Positions 26,088 to 40,289 of a DNA stretch of 64,000 bases are shown in pieces. The position numbers and the translations under genes were made by a program. The DNA lies in the NCBI RefSeq assembly GCF_048569485.1, contig NW_027442238.1:1-64000 (forward strand), in the 5' to 3' direction. The notes beneath the pieces were generated by a model. The model was not told where the DNA came from and did not search any database. It saw nothing but the letters and a program-made list of their open reading frames with translations. Each line of letters starts with the position of its first letter. The first letter of the stretch is position 1. The DNA is from Anomaloglossus baeobatrachus (taxonomy: Eukaryota > Chordata > Amphibia > Anura > Aromobatidae).

Positions 26088-27477
26088 AACCAGAATTGGT
26101 TTGGGCCTCGAGTGGCACCCTGGCCTATGCCGGACACATCTTAGGGAGAGAGAGCGAGAGGGAGACAAACCCACGCCTACACAAGACATTTTGTCACCCA
26201 AGCCAACCCTTGAAAAGGCTGCTTTGCAGAGCAAAAACAAGAAGAATGGTGCGTTTTGCAGCCGCCGCCCACTGCAATGAATCTGAATAACTCCTCCTTT
26301 AGGGCGCAAGCAACTCCCCTCCCCCTTGCAGTCTTTCCAATTCACGATACAAAAAGACGGACAGGACAGGTTGCCTGACTTTCCGTCACTGCCACCCTTT
26401 GCCATCCTTACCCGTAGAAAGCCCTTTCATCATCCCCAAACCCTAATCTTTTCCCTTTCCTTCCCAGCCCCCAAACCCTGCCCTCTGTACCTTTCTCACC
26501 ACCCGCTTCCCTTCTCCTGTCATCCCCCTACCACCCGGGAAAAAAAGAGATTGCCCCCTCCTTCCACTAGCCCACCCTCCCACCCAAAGAACAACTTCTT
26601 CTGCGCAGCTTGTTTTCTAGGCAGCAGCGCTATTGTGATGTCATCGGGGGGCATTGTGACAAGCCGCCAGTGTTCCGTCTCTTCATGTTGTGCACAGTTC
26701 AAACGGAAAATACATCAACAGGCAGACTACAGAAAAGCTTACTATCAAAGGTTAGAGGGGGGCTTTCTCAGAGGGCTTTTTACAGTTTTTCTATTCCCAA
26801 TTAGCCGTTTAAGTGTACTTATTGAAAGTAGTAATTCTTTCATAGGCCGCCCTTTCTTAGTATTTGACGTTCCTTATATTGCGGTATGAGGCTTCGCAGT
26901 AGGTTGCAAACATTCATCACCCATGACTGTCCCCAATTGAGCTCAGAAGCTCAATGTCTATCATGACCTCTCTTTTAGAATGTCCAAGAGCAAGCAAACT
27001 ATTCCTCCAGGAGAGGGCGCCAACAGACTACTAAAGAGATCATCATTACTCAAAGAAAACCCCAAAAACCAATGCATGATAGGAATAAACAGGTAACTTT
27101 CTTTGGAGTGGAAGCGGAGAGATCGCACCAGATGCCAATTCTAGATCTTATCACACCTGTGGTCACTGCAGCAGCAGGTGAATCCACTTTGTCCAAAAGG
27201 GATCTATTCCATTCAATTGCAAATGATCTAGATAAGACAGAGAACTGCAGCACGGGGACATAGCCGAGTTGGTCAGGTTGAGTGGTGATGAGTTTGCTAT
27301 TTGGATGAATAAAGAAAGTCAAAAGTGTGAAAGATAAAAAACAAAAGGAGGAAGTGTGAAAAGTGAATGGGCCAAATTGAGGTGCATATGAAGACGTATG
27401 CTTTCTTCCAATTCATTAAATCGGGCTAATATGAATCAGGTGAATTGAGTTCTGCTTTTGGAAACTGGGTTAAGAAG

Positions 27478-27665
27478 GGGTGCACCGTTCCTGGAGGTAC
27501 TGCAATACCAGGTCAATGCGTGGAGTGGACAGAGCAAGCTCTTTTTCCATCTCCCTGTTCTAAAAATCCATTTAATATATGGTCCCCAGATAGGGGACGT
27601 ATCAGATATTAAACTGATAAGAACAGATACTACACTTGATCTTAGCCAAAAGGCCGAGAAGCGAT
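27478..27665 (-). ncRNA. U2: U2 snRNA, copy 18
   Basis: Consensus sequence, with stem IV restored to CCAGG directly beside the variant copy 17. Full promoter and 3' box context. Confidence 0.96.
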
Positions 27666-29055
27666 AACCAGAATTGGTTTGGGCCTCGAGTGGCACCCTG
27701 GCCTATGCCGGACACATCTTAGGGAGAGAGAGCGAGAGGGAGACAAACCCACGCCTACACAAGACATTTTGTCACCCAAGCCAACCCTTGAAAAGGCTGC
27801 TTTGCAGAGCAAAAACAAGAAGAATGGTGCGTTTTGCAGCCGCCGCCCACTGCAATGAATCTGAATAACTCCTCCTTTAGGGCGCAAGCAACTCCCCTCC
27901 CCCTTGCAGTCTTTCCAATTCACGATACAAAAAGACGGACAGGACAGGTTGCCTGACTTTCCGTCACTGCCACCCTTTGCCATCCTTACCCGTAGAAAGC
28001 CCTTTCATCATCCCCAAACCCTAATCTTTTCCCTTTCCTTCCCAGCCCCCAAACCCTGCCCTCTGTACCTTTCTCACCACCCGCTTCCCTTCTCCTGTCA
28101 TCCCCCTACCACCCGGGAAAAAAAGAGATTGCCCCCTCCTTCCACTAGCCCACCCTCCCACCCAAAGAACAACTTCTTCTGCGCAGCTTGTTTTCTAGGC
28201 AGCAGCGCTATTGTGATGTCATCGGGGGGCATTGTGACAAGCCGCCAGTGTTCCGTCTCTTCATGTTGTGCACAGTTCAAACGGAAAATACATCAACAGG
28301 CAGACTACAGAAAAGCTTACTATCAAAGGTTAGAGGGGGGCTTTCTCAGAGGGCTTTTTACAGTTTTTCTATTCCCAATTAGCCGTTTAAGTGTACTTAT
28401 TGAAAGTAGTAATTCTTTCATAGGCCGCCCTTTCTTAGTATTTGACGTTCCTTATATTGCGGTATGAGGCTTCGCAGTAGGTTGCAAACATTCATCACCC
28501 ATGACTGTCCCCAATTGAGCTCAGAAGCTCAATGTCTATCATGACCTCTCTTTTAGAATGTCCAAGAGCAAGCAAACTATTCCTCCAGGAGAGGGCGCCA
28601 ACAGACTACTAAAGAGATCATCATTACTCAAAGAAAACCCCAAAAACCAATGCATGATAGGAATAAACAGGTAACTTTCTTTGGAGTGGAAGCGGAGAGA
28701 TCGCACCAGATGCCAATTCTAGATCTTATCACACCTGTGGTCACTGCAGCAGCAGGTGAATCCACTTTGTCCAAAAGGGATCTATTCCATTCAATTGCAA
28801 ATGATCTAGATAAGACAGAGAACTGCAGCACGGGGACATAGCCGAGTTGGTCAGGTTGAGTGGTGATGAGTTTGCTATTTGGATGAATAAAGAAAGTCAA
28901 AAGTGTGAAAGATAAAAAACAAAAGGAGGAAGTGTGAAAAGTGAATGGGCCAAATTGAGGTGCATATGAAGACGTATGCTTTCTTCCAATTCATTAAATC
29001 GGGCTAATATGAATCAGGTGAATTGAGTTCTGCTTTTGGAAACTGGGTTAAGAAG

Positions 29056-29243
29056 GGGTGCACCGTTCCTGGAGGTACTGCAATACCAGGTCAATGCGTG
29101 GAGTGGACAGAGCAAGCTCTTTTTCCATCTCCCTGTTCTAAAAATCCATTTAATATATGGTCCCCAGATAGGGGACGTATCAGATATTAAACTGATAAGA
29201 ACAGATACTACACTTGATCTTAGCCAAAAGGCCGAGAAGCGAT
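29056..29243 (-). ncRNA. U2: U2 snRNA, copy 19
   Basis: No difference from copy 1 noticed. Full promoter and 3' box context. Confidence 0.96.
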
Positions 29244-30633
29244 AACCAGAATTGGTTTGGGCCTCGAGTGGCACCCTGGCCTATGCCGGACACATCTTAG
29301 GGAGAGAGAGCGAGAGGGAGACAAACCCACGCCTACACAAGACATTTTGTCACCCAAGCCAACCCTTGAAAAGGCTGCTTTGCAGAGCAAAAACAAGAAG
29401 AATGGTGCGTTTTGCAGCCGCCGCCCACTGCAATGAATCTGAATAACTCCTCCTTTAGGGCGCAAGCAACTCCCCTCCCCCTTGCAGTCTTTCCAATTCA
29501 CGATACAAAAAGACGGACAGGACAGGTTGCCTGACTTTCCGTCACTGCCACCCTTTGCCATCCTTACCCGTAGAAAGCCCTTTCATCATCCCCAAACCCT
29601 AATCTTTTCCCTTTCCTTCCCAGCCCCCAAACCCTGCCCTCTGTACCTTTCTCACCACCCGCTTCCCTTCTCCTGTCATCCCCCTACCACCCGGGAAAAA
29701 AAGAGATTGCCCCCTCCTTCCACTAGCCCACCCTCCCACCCAAAGAACAACTTCTTCTGCGCAGCTTGTTTTCTAGGCAGCAGCGCTATTGTGATGTCAT
29801 CGGGGGGCATTGTGACAAGCCGCCAGTGTTCCGTCTCTTCATGTTGTGCACAGTTCAAACGGAAAATACATCAACAGGCAGACTACAGAAAAGCTTACTA
29901 TCAAAGGTTAGAGGGGGGCTTTCTCAGAGGGCTTTTTACAGTTTTTCTATTCCCAATTAGCCGTTTAAGTGTACTTATTGAAAGTAGTAATTCTTTCATA
30001 GGCCGCCCTTTCTTAGTATTTGACGTTCCTTATATTGCGGTATGAGGCTTCGCAGTAGGTTGCAAACATTCATCACCCATGACTGTCCCCAATTGAGCTC
30101 AGAAGCTCAATGTCTATCATGACCTCTCTTTTAGAATGTCCAAGAGCAAGCAAACTATTCCTCCAGGAGAGGGCGCCAACAGACTACTAAAGAGATCATC
30201 ATTACTCAAAGAAAACCCCAAAAACCAATGCATGATAGGAATAAACAGGTAACTTTCTTTGGAGTGGAAGCGGAGAGATCGCACCAGATGCCAATTCTAG
30301 ATCTTATCACACCTGTGGTCACTGCAGCAGCAGGTGAATCCACTTTGTCCAAAAGGGATCTATTCCATTCAATTGCAAATGATCTAGATAAGACAGAGAA
30401 CTGCAGCACGGGGACATAGCCGAGTTGGTCAGGTTGAGTGGTGATGAGTTTGCTATTTGGATGAATAAAGAAAGTCAAAAGTGTGAAAGATAAAAAACAA
30501 AAGGAGGAAGTGTGAAAAGTGAATGGGCCAAATTGAGGTGCATATGAAGACGTATGCTTTCTTCCAATTCATTAAATCGGGCTAATATGAATCAGGTGAA
30601 TTGAGTTCTGCTTTTGGAAACTGGGTTAAGAAG

Positions 30634-30821
30634 GGGTGCACCGTTCCTGGAGGTACTGCAATACCAGGTCAATGCGTGGAGTGGACAGAGCAAGCTCTTT
30701 TTCCATCTCCCTGTTCTAAAAATCCATTTAATATATGGTCCCCAGATAGGGGACGTATCAGATATTAAACTGATAAGAACAGATACTACACTTGATCTTA
30801 GCCAAAAGGCCGAGAAGCGAT
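30634..30821 (-). ncRNA. U2: U2 snRNA, copy 20
   Basis: No difference from copy 1 noticed. Full promoter and 3' box context. Confidence 0.96.
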
Positions 30822-32211
30822 AACCAGAATTGGTTTGGGCCTCGAGTGGCACCCTGGCCTATGCCGGACACATCTTAGGGAGAGAGAGCGAGAGGGAGAC
30901 AAACCCACGCCTACACAAGACATTTTGTCACCCAAGCCAACCCTTGAAAAGGCTGCTTTGCAGAGCAAAAACAAGAAGAATGGTGCGTTTTGCAGCCGCC
31001 GCCCACTGCAATGAATCTGAATAACTCCTCCTTTAGGGCGCAAGCAACTCCCCTCCCCCTTGCAGTCTTTCCAATTCACGATACAAAAAGACGGACAGGA
31101 CAGGTTGCCTGACTTTCCGTCACTGCCACCCTTTGCCATCCTTACCCGTAGAAAGCCCTTTCATCATCCCCAAACCCTAATCTTTTCCCTTTCCTTCCCA
31201 GCCCCCAAACCCTGCCCTCTGTACCTTTCTCACCACCCGCTTCCCTTCTCCTGTCATCCCCCTACCACCCGGGAAAAAAAGAGATTGCCCCCTCCTTCCA
31301 CTAGCCCACCCTCCCACCCAAAGAACAACTTCTTCTGCGCAGCTTGTTTTCTAGGCAGCAGCGCTATTGTGATGTCATCGGGGGGCATTGTGACAAGCCG
31401 CCAGTGTTCCGTCTCTTCATGTTGTGCACAGTTCAAACGGAAAATACATCAACAGGCAGACTACAGAAAAGCTTACTATCAAAGGTTAGAGGGGGGCTTT
31501 CTCAGAGGGCTTTTTACAGTTTTTCTATTCCCAATTAGCCGTTTAAGTGTACTTATTGAAAGTAGTAATTCTTTCATAGGCCGCCCTTTCTTAGTATTTG
31601 ACGTTCCTTATATTGCGGTATGAGGCTTCGCAGTAGGTTGCAAACATTCATCACCCATGACTGTCCCCAATTGAGCTCAGAAGCTCAATGTCTATCATGA
31701 CCTCTCTTTTAGAATGTCCAAGAGCAAGCAAACTATTCCTCCAGGAGAGGGCGCCAACAGACTACTAAAGAGATCATCATTACTCAAAGAAAACCCCAAA
31801 AACCAATGCATGATAGGAATAAACAGGTAACTTTCTTTGGAGTGGAAGCGGAGAGATCGCACCAGATGCCAATTCTAGATCTTATCACACCTGTGGTCAC
31901 TGCAGCAGCAGGTGAATCCACTTTGTCCAAAAGGGATCTATTCCATTCAATTGCAAATGATCTAGATAAGACAGAGAACTGCAGCACGGGGACATAGCCG
32001 AGTTGGTCAGGTTGAGTGGTGATGAGTTTGCTATTTGGATGAATAAAGAAAGTCAAAAGTGTGAAAGATAAAAAACAAAAGGAGGAAGTGTGAAAAGTGA
32101 ATGGGCCAAATTGAGGTGCATATGAAGACGTATGCTTTCTTCCAATTCATTAAATCGGGCTAATATGAATCAGGTGAATTGAGTTCTGCTTTTGGAAACT
32201 GGGTTAAGAAG

Positions 32212-32399
32212 GGGTGCACCGTTCCTGGAGGTACTGCAATACCAGGTCAATGCGTGGAGTGGACAGAGCAAGCTCTTTTTCCATCTCCCTGTTCTAAAAA
32301 TCCATTTAATATATGGTCCCCAGATAGGGGACGTATCAGATATTAAACTGATAAGAACAGATACTACACTTGATCTTAGCCAAAAGGCCGAGAAGCGAT
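32212..32399 (-). ncRNA. U2: U2 snRNA, copy 21
   Basis: No difference from copy 1 noticed. Full promoter and 3' box context. Confidence 0.96.
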
Positions 32400-33789
32400 A
32401 ACCAGAATTGGTTTGGGCCTCGAGTGGCACCCTGGCCTATGCCGGACACATCTTAGGGAGAGAGAGCGAGAGGGAGACAAACCCACGCCTACACAAGACA
32501 TTTTGTCACCCAAGCCAACCCTTGAAAAGGCTGCTTTGCAGAGCAAAAACAAGAAGAATGGTGCGTTTTGCAGCCGCCGCCCACTGCAATGAATCTGAAT
32601 AACTCCTCCTTTAGGGCGCAAGCAACTCCCCTCCCCCTTGCAGTCTTTCCAATTCACGATACAAAAAGACGGACAGGACAGGTTGCCTGACTTTCCGTCA
32701 CTGCCACCCTTTGCCATCCTTACCCGTAGAAAGCCCTTTCATCATCCCCAAACCCTAATCTTTTCCCTTTCCTTCCCAGCCCCCAAACCCTGCCCTCTGT
32801 ACCTTTCTCACCACCCGCTTCCCTTCTCCTGTCATCCCCCTACCACCCGGGAAAAAAAGAGATTGCCCCCTCCTTCCACTAGCCCACCCTCCCACCCAAA
32901 GAACAACTTCTTCTGCGCAGCTTGTTTTCTAGGCAGCAGCGCTATTGTGATGTCATCGGGGGGCATTGTGACAAGCCGCCAGTGTTCCGTCTCTTCATGT
33001 TGTGCACAGTTCAAACGGAAAATACATCAACAGGCAGACTACAGAAAAGCTTACTATCAAAGGTTAGAGGGGGGCTTTCTCAGAGGGCTTTTTACAGTTT
33101 TTCTATTCCCAATTAGCCGTTTAAGTGTACTTATTGAAAGTAGTAATTCTTTCATAGGCCGCCCTTTCTTAGTATTTGACGTTCCTTATATTGCGGTATG
33201 AGGCTTCGCAGTAGGTTGCAAACATTCATCACCCATGACTGTCCCCAATTGAGCTCAGAAGCTCAATGTCTATCATGACCTCTCTTTTAGAATGTCCAAG
33301 AGCAAGCAAACTATTCCTCCAGGAGAGGGCGCCAACAGACTACTAAAGAGATCATCATTACTCAAAGAAAACCCCAAAAACCAATGCATGATAGGAATAA
33401 ACAGGTAACTTTCTTTGGAGTGGAAGCGGAGAGATCGCACCAGATGCCAATTCTAGATCTTATCACACCTGTGGTCACTGCAGCAGCAGGTGAATCCACT
33501 TTGTCCAAAAGGGATCTATTCCATTCAATTGCAAATGATCTAGATAAGACAGAGAACTGCAGCACGGGGACATAGCCGAGTTGGTCAGGTTGAGTGGTGA
33601 TGAGTTTGCTATTTGGATGAATAAAGAAAGTCAAAAGTGTGAAAGATAAAAAACAAAAGGAGGAAGTGTGAAAAGTGAATGGGCCAAATTGAGGTGCATA
33701 TGAAGACGTATGCTTTCTTCCAATTCATTAAATCGGGCTAATATGAATCAGGTGAATTGAGTTCTGCTTTTGGAAACTGGGTTAAGAAG

Positions 33790-33977
33790 GGGTGCACCGT
33801 TCCTGGAGGTACTGCAATACCAGGTCAATGCGTGGAGTGGACAGAGCAAGCTCTTTTTCCATCTCCCTGTTCTAAAAATCCATTTAATATATGGTCCCCA
33901 GATAGGGGACGTATCAGATATTAAACTGATAAGAACAGATACTACACTTGATCTTAGCCAAAAGGCCGAGAAGCGAT
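33790..33977 (-). ncRNA. U2: U2 snRNA, copy 22
   Basis: Gene body as in copy 1. Two private spacer changes lie far upstream of its start, T to C at 34713 and A to G at 34856. Confidence 0.96.
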
Positions 33978-35367
33978 AACCAGAATTGGTTTGGGCCTCG
34001 AGTGGCACCCTGGCCTATGCCGGACACATCTTAGGGAGAGAGAGCGAGAGGGAGACAAACCCACGCCTACACAAGACATTTTGTCACCCAAGCCAACCCT
34101 TGAAAAGGCTGCTTTGCAGAGCAAAAACAAGAAGAATGGTGCGTTTTGCAGCCGCCGCCCACTGCAATGAATCTGAATAACTCCTCCTTTAGGGCGCAAG
34201 CAACTCCCCTCCCCCTTGCAGTCTTTCCAATTCACGATACAAAAAGACGGACAGGACAGGTTGCCTGACTTTCCGTCACTGCCACCCTTTGCCATCCTTA
34301 CCCGTAGAAAGCCCTTTCATCATCCCCAAACCCTAATCTTTTCCCTTTCCTTCCCAGCCCCCAAACCCTGCCCTCTGTACCTTTCTCACCACCCGCTTCC
34401 CTTCTCCTGTCATCCCCCTACCACCCGGGAAAAAAAGAGATTGCCCCCTCCTTCCACTAGCCCACCCTCCCACCCAAAGAACAACTTCTTCTGCGCAGCT
34501 TGTTTTCTAGGCAGCAGCGCTATTGTGATGTCATCGGGGGGCATTGTGACAAGCCGCCAGTGTTCCGTCTCTTCATGTTGTGCACAGTTCAAACGGAAAA
34601 TACATCAACAGGCAGACTACAGAAAAGCTTACTATCAAAGGTTAGAGGGGGGCTTTCTCAGAGGGCTTTTTACAGTTTTTCTATTCCCAATTAGCCGTTT
34701 AAGTGTACTTATCGAAAGTAGTAATTCTTTCATAGGCCGCCCTTTCTTAGTATTTGACGTTCCTTATATTGCGGTATGAGGCTTCGCAGTAGGTTGCAAA
34801 CATTCATCACCCATGACTGTCCCCAATTGAGCTCAGAAGCTCAATGTCTATCATGGCCTCTCTTTTAGAATGTCCAAGAGCAAGCAAACTATTCCTCCAG
34901 GAGAGGGCGCCAACAGACTACTAAAGAGATCATCATTACTCAAAGAAAACCCCAAAAACCAATGCATGATAGGAATAAACAGGTAACTTTCTTTGGAGTG
35001 GAAGCGGAGAGATCGCACCAGATGCCAATTCTAGATCTTATCACACCTGTGGTCACTGCAGCAGCAGGTGAATCCACTTTGTCCAAAAGGGATCTATTCC
35101 ATTCAATTGCAAATGATCTAGATAAGACAGAGAACTGCAGCACGGGGACATAGCCGAGTTGGTCAGGTTGAGTGGTGATGAGTTTGCTATTTGGATGAAT
35201 AAAGAAAGTCAAAAGTGTGAAAGATAAAAAACAAAAGGAGGAAGTGTGAAAAGTGAATGGGCCAAATTGAGGTGCATATGAAGACGTATGCTTTCTTCCA
35301 ATTCATTAAATCGGGCTAATATGAATCAGGTGAATTGAGTTCTGCTTTTGGAAACTGGGTTAAGAAG

Positions 35368-35555
35368 GGGTGCACCGTTCCTGGAGGTACTGCAATACCA
35401 GGTCAATGCGTGGAGTGGACAGAGCAAGCTCTTTTTCCATCTCCCTGTTCTAAAAATCCATTTAATATATGGTCCCCAGATAGGGGACGTATCAGATATT
35501 AAACTGATAAGAACAGATACTACACTTGATCTTAGCCAAAAGGCCGAGAAGCGAT
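35368..35555 (-). ncRNA. U2: U2 snRNA, copy 23
   Basis: No difference from copy 1 noticed. Full promoter and 3' box context. Confidence 0.96.
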
Positions 35556-36945
35556 AACCAGAATTGGTTTGGGCCTCGAGTGGCACCCTGGCCTATGCCG
35601 GACACATCTTAGGGAGAGAGAGCGAGAGGGAGACAAACCCACGCCTACACAAGACATTTTGTCACCCAAGCCAACCCTTGAAAAGGCTGCTTTGCAGAGC
35701 AAAAACAAGAAGAATGGTGCGTTTTGCAGCCGCCGCCCACTGCAATGAATCTGAATAACTCCTCCTTTAGGGCGCAAGCAACTCCCCTCCCCCTTGCAGT
35801 CTTTCCAATTCACGATACAAAAAGACGGACAGGACAGGTTGCCTGACTTTCCGTCACTGCCACCCTTTGCCATCCTTACCCGTAGAAAGCCCTTTCATCA
35901 TCCCCAAACCCTAATCTTTTCCCTTTCCTTCCCAGCCCCCAAACCCTGCCCTCTGTACCTTTCTCACCACCCGCTTCCCTTCTCCTGTCATCCCCCTACC
36001 ACCCGGGAAAAAAAGAGATTGCCCCCTCCTTCCACTAGCCCACCCTCCCACCCAAAGAACAACTTCTTCTGCGCAGCTTGTTTTCTAGGCAGCAGCGCTA
36101 TTGTGATGTCATCGGGGGGCATTGTGACAAGCCGCCAGTGTTCCGTCTCTTCATGTTGTGCACAGTTCAAACGGAAAATACATCAACAGGCAGACTACAG
36201 AAAAGCTTACTATCAAAGGTTAGAGGGGGGCTTTCTCAGAGGGCTTTTTACAGTTTTTCTATTCCCAATTAGCCGTTTAAGTGTACTTATTGAAAGTAGT
36301 AATTCTTTCATAGGCCGCCCTTTCTTAGTATTTGACGTTCCTTATATTGCGGTATGAGGCTTCGCAGTAGGTTGCAAACATTCATCACCCATGACTGTCC
36401 CCAATTGAGCTCAGAAGCTCAATGTCTATCATGACCTCTCTTTTAGAATGTCCAAGAGCAAGCAAACTATTCCTCCAGGAGAGGGCGCCAACAGACTACT
36501 AAAGAGATCATCATTACTCAAAGAAAACCCCAAAAACCAATGCATGATAGGAATAAACAGGTAACTTTCTTTGGAGTGGAAGCGGAGAGATCGCACCAGA
36601 TGCCAATTCTAGATCTTATCACACCTGTGGTCACTGCAGCAGCAGGTGAATCCACTTTGTCCAAAAGGGATCTATTCCATTCAATTGCAAATGATCTAGA
36701 TAAGACAGAGAACTGCAGCACGGGGACATAGCCGAGTTGGTCAGGTTGAGTGGTGATGAGTTTGCTATTTGGATGAATAAAGAAAGTCAAAAGTGTGAAA
36801 GATAAAAAACAAAAGGAGGAAGTGTGAAAAGTGAATGGGCCAAATTGAGGTGCATATGAAGACGTATGCTTTCTTCCAATTCATTAAATCGGGCTAATAT
36901 GAATCAGGTGAATTGAGTTCTGCTTTTGGAAACTGGGTTAAGAAG

Positions 36946-37133
36946 GGGTGCACCGTTCCTGGAGGTACTGCAATACCAGGTCAATGCGTGGAGTGGACAG
37001 AGCAAGCTCTTTTTCCATCTCCCTGTTCTAAAAATCCATTTAATATATGGTCCCCAGATAGGGGACGTATCAGATATTAAACTGATAAGAACAGATACTA
37101 CACTTGATCTTAGCCAAAAGGCCGAGAAGCGAT
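36946..37133 (-). ncRNA. U2: U2 snRNA, copy 24
   Basis: No difference from copy 1 noticed. Full promoter and 3' box context. Confidence 0.96.
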
Positions 37134-38523
37134 AACCAGAATTGGTTTGGGCCTCGAGTGGCACCCTGGCCTATGCCGGACACATCTTAGGGAGAGAGAG
37201 CGAGAGGGAGACAAACCCACGCCTACACAAGACATTTTGTCACCCAAGCCAACCCTTGAAAAGGCTGCTTTGCAGAGCAAAAACAAGAAGAATGGTGCGT
37301 TTTGCAGCCGCCGCCCACTGCAATGAATCTGAATAACTCCTCCTTTAGGGCGCAAGCAACTCCCCTCCCCCTTGCAGTCTTTCCAATTCACGATACAAAA
37401 AGACGGACAGGACAGGTTGCCTGACTTTCCGTCACTGCCACCCTTTGCCATCCTTACCCGTAGAAAGCCCTTTCATCATCCCCAAACCCTAATCTTTTCC
37501 CTTTCCTTCCCAGCCCCCAAACCCTGCCCTCTGTACCTTTCTCACCACCCGCTTCCCTTCTCCTGTCATCCCCCTACCACCCGGGAAAAAAAGAGATTGC
37601 CCCCTCCTTCCACTAGCCCACCCTCCCACCCAAAGAACAACTTCTTCTGCGCAGCTTGTTTTCTAGGCAGCAGCGCTATTGTGATGTCATCGGGGGGCAT
37701 TGTGACAAGCCGCCAGTGTTCCGTCTCTTCATGTTGTGCACAGTTCAAACGGAAAATACATCAACAGGCAGACTACAGAAAAGCTTACTATCAAAGGTTA
37801 GAGGGGGGCTTTCTCAGAGGGCTTTTTACAGTTTTTCTATTCCCAATTAGCCGTTTAAGTGTACTTATTGAAAGTAGTAATTCTTTCATAGGCCGCCCTT
37901 TCTTAGTATTTGACGTTCCTTATATTGCGGTATGAGGCTTCGCAGTAGGTTGCAAACATTCATCACCCATGACTGTCCCCAATTGAGCTCAGAAGCTCAA
38001 TGTCTATCATGACCTCTCTTTTAGAATGTCCAAGAGCAAGCAAACTATTCCTCCAGGAGAGGGCGCCAACAGACTACTAAAGAGATCATCATTACTCAAA
38101 GAAAACCCCAAAAACCAATGCATGATAGGAATAAACAGGTAACTTTCTTTGGAGTGGAAGCGGAGAGATCGCACCAGATGCCAATTCTAGATCTTATCAC
38201 ACCTGTGGTCACTGCAGCAGCAGGTGAATCCACTTTGTCCAAAAGGGATCTATTCCATTCAATTGCAAATGATCTAGATAAGACAGAGAACTGCAGCACG
38301 GGGACATAGCCGAGTTGGTCAGGTTGAGTGGTGATGAGTTTGCTATTTGGATGAATAAAGAAAGTCAAAAGTGTGAAAGATAAAAAACAAAAGGAGGAAG
38401 TGTGAAAAGTGAATGGGCCAAATTGAGGTGCATATGAAGACGTATGCTTTCTTCCAATTCATTAAATCGGGCTAATATGAATCAGGTGAATTGAGTTCTG
38501 CTTTTGGAAACTGGGTTAAGAAG

Positions 38524-38711
38524 GGGTGCACCGTTCCTGGAGGTACTGCAATACCAGGTCAATGCGTGGAGTGGACAGAGCAAGCTCTTTTTCCATCTCC
38601 CTGTTCTAAAAATCCATTTAATATATGGTCCCCAGATAGGGGACGTATCAGATATTAAACTGATAAGAACAGATACTACACTTGATCTTAGCCAAAAGGC
38701 CGAGAAGCGAT
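38524..38711 (-). ncRNA. U2: U2 snRNA, copy 25
   Basis: No difference from copy 1 noticed. Full promoter and 3' box context. Confidence 0.96.
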
Positions 38712-40101
38712 AACCAGAATTGGTTTGGGCCTCGAGTGGCACCCTGGCCTATGCCGGACACATCTTAGGGAGAGAGAGCGAGAGGGAGACAAACCCACGC
38801 CTACACAAGACATTTTGTCACCCAAGCCAACCCTTGAAAAGGCTGCTTTGCAGAGCAAAAACAAGAAGAATGGTGCGTTTTGCAGCCGCCGCCCACTGCA
38901 ATGAATCTGAATAACTCCTCCTTTAGGGCGCAAGCAACTCCCCTCCCCCTTGCAGTCTTTCCAATTCACGATACAAAAAGACGGACAGGACAGGTTGCCT
39001 GACTTTCCGTCACTGCCACCCTTTGCCATCCTTACCCGTAGAAAGCCCTTTCATCATCCCCAAACCCTAATCTTTTCCCTTTCCTTCCCAGCCCCCAAAC
39101 CCTGCCCTCTGTACCTTTCTCACCACCCGCTTCCCTTCTCCTGTCATCCCCCTACCACCCGGGAAAAAAAGAGATTGCCCCCTCCTTCCACTAGCCCACC
39201 CTCCCACCCAAAGAACAACTTCTTCTGCGCAGCTTGTTTTCTAGGCAGCAGCGCTATTGTGATGTCATCGGGGGGCATTGTGACAAGCCGCCAGTGTTCC
39301 GTCTCTTCATGTTGTGCACAGTTCAAACGGAAAATACATCAACAGGCAGACTACAGAAAAGCTTACTATCAAAGGTTAGAGGGGGGCTTTCTCAGAGGGC
39401 TTTTTACAGTTTTTCTATTCCCAATTAGCCGTTTAAGTGTACTTATTGAAAGTAGTAATTCTTTCATAGGCCGCCCTTTCTTAGTATTTGACGTTCCTTA
39501 TATTGCGGTATGAGGCTTCGCAGTAGGTTGCAAACATTCATCACCCATGACTGTCCCCAATTGAGCTCAGAAGCTCAATGTCTATCATGACCTCTCTTTT
39601 AGAATGTCCAAGAGCAAGCAAACTATTCCTCCAGGAGAGGGCGCCAACAGACTACTAAAGAGATCATCATTACTCAAAGAAAACCCCAAAAACCAATGCA
39701 TGATAGGAATAAACAGGTAACTTTCTTTGGAGTGGAAGCGGAGAGATCGCACCAGATGCCAATTCTAGATCTTATCACACCTGTGGTCACTGCAGCAGCA
39801 GGTGAATCCACTTTGTCCAAAAGGGATCTATTCCATTCAATTGCAAATGATCTAGATAAGACAGAGAACTGCAGCACGGGGACATAGCCGAGTTGGTCAG
39901 GTTGAGTGGTGATGAGTTTGCTATTTGGATGAATAAAGAAAGTCAAAAGTGTGAAAGATAAAAAACAAAAGGAGGAAGTGTGAAAAGTGAATGGGCCAAA
40001 TTGAGGTGCATATGAAGACGTATGCTTTCTTCCAATTCATTAAATCGGGCTAATATGAATCAGGTGAATTGAGTTCTGCTTTTGGAAACTGGGTTAAGAA
40101 G

Positions 40102-40289
40102 GGGTGCACCGTTCCTGGAGGTACTGCAATACCAGGTCAATGCGTGGAGTGGACAGAGCAAGCTCTTTTTCCATCTCCCTGTTCTAAAAATCCATTTAAT
40201 ATATGGTCCCCAGATAGGGGACGTATCAGATATTAAACTGATAAGAACAGATACTACACTTGATCTTAGCCAAAAGGCCGAGAAGCGAT
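40102..40289 (-). ncRNA. U2: U2 snRNA, copy 26
   Basis: No difference from copy 1 noticed. Full promoter and 3' box context. Confidence 0.96.
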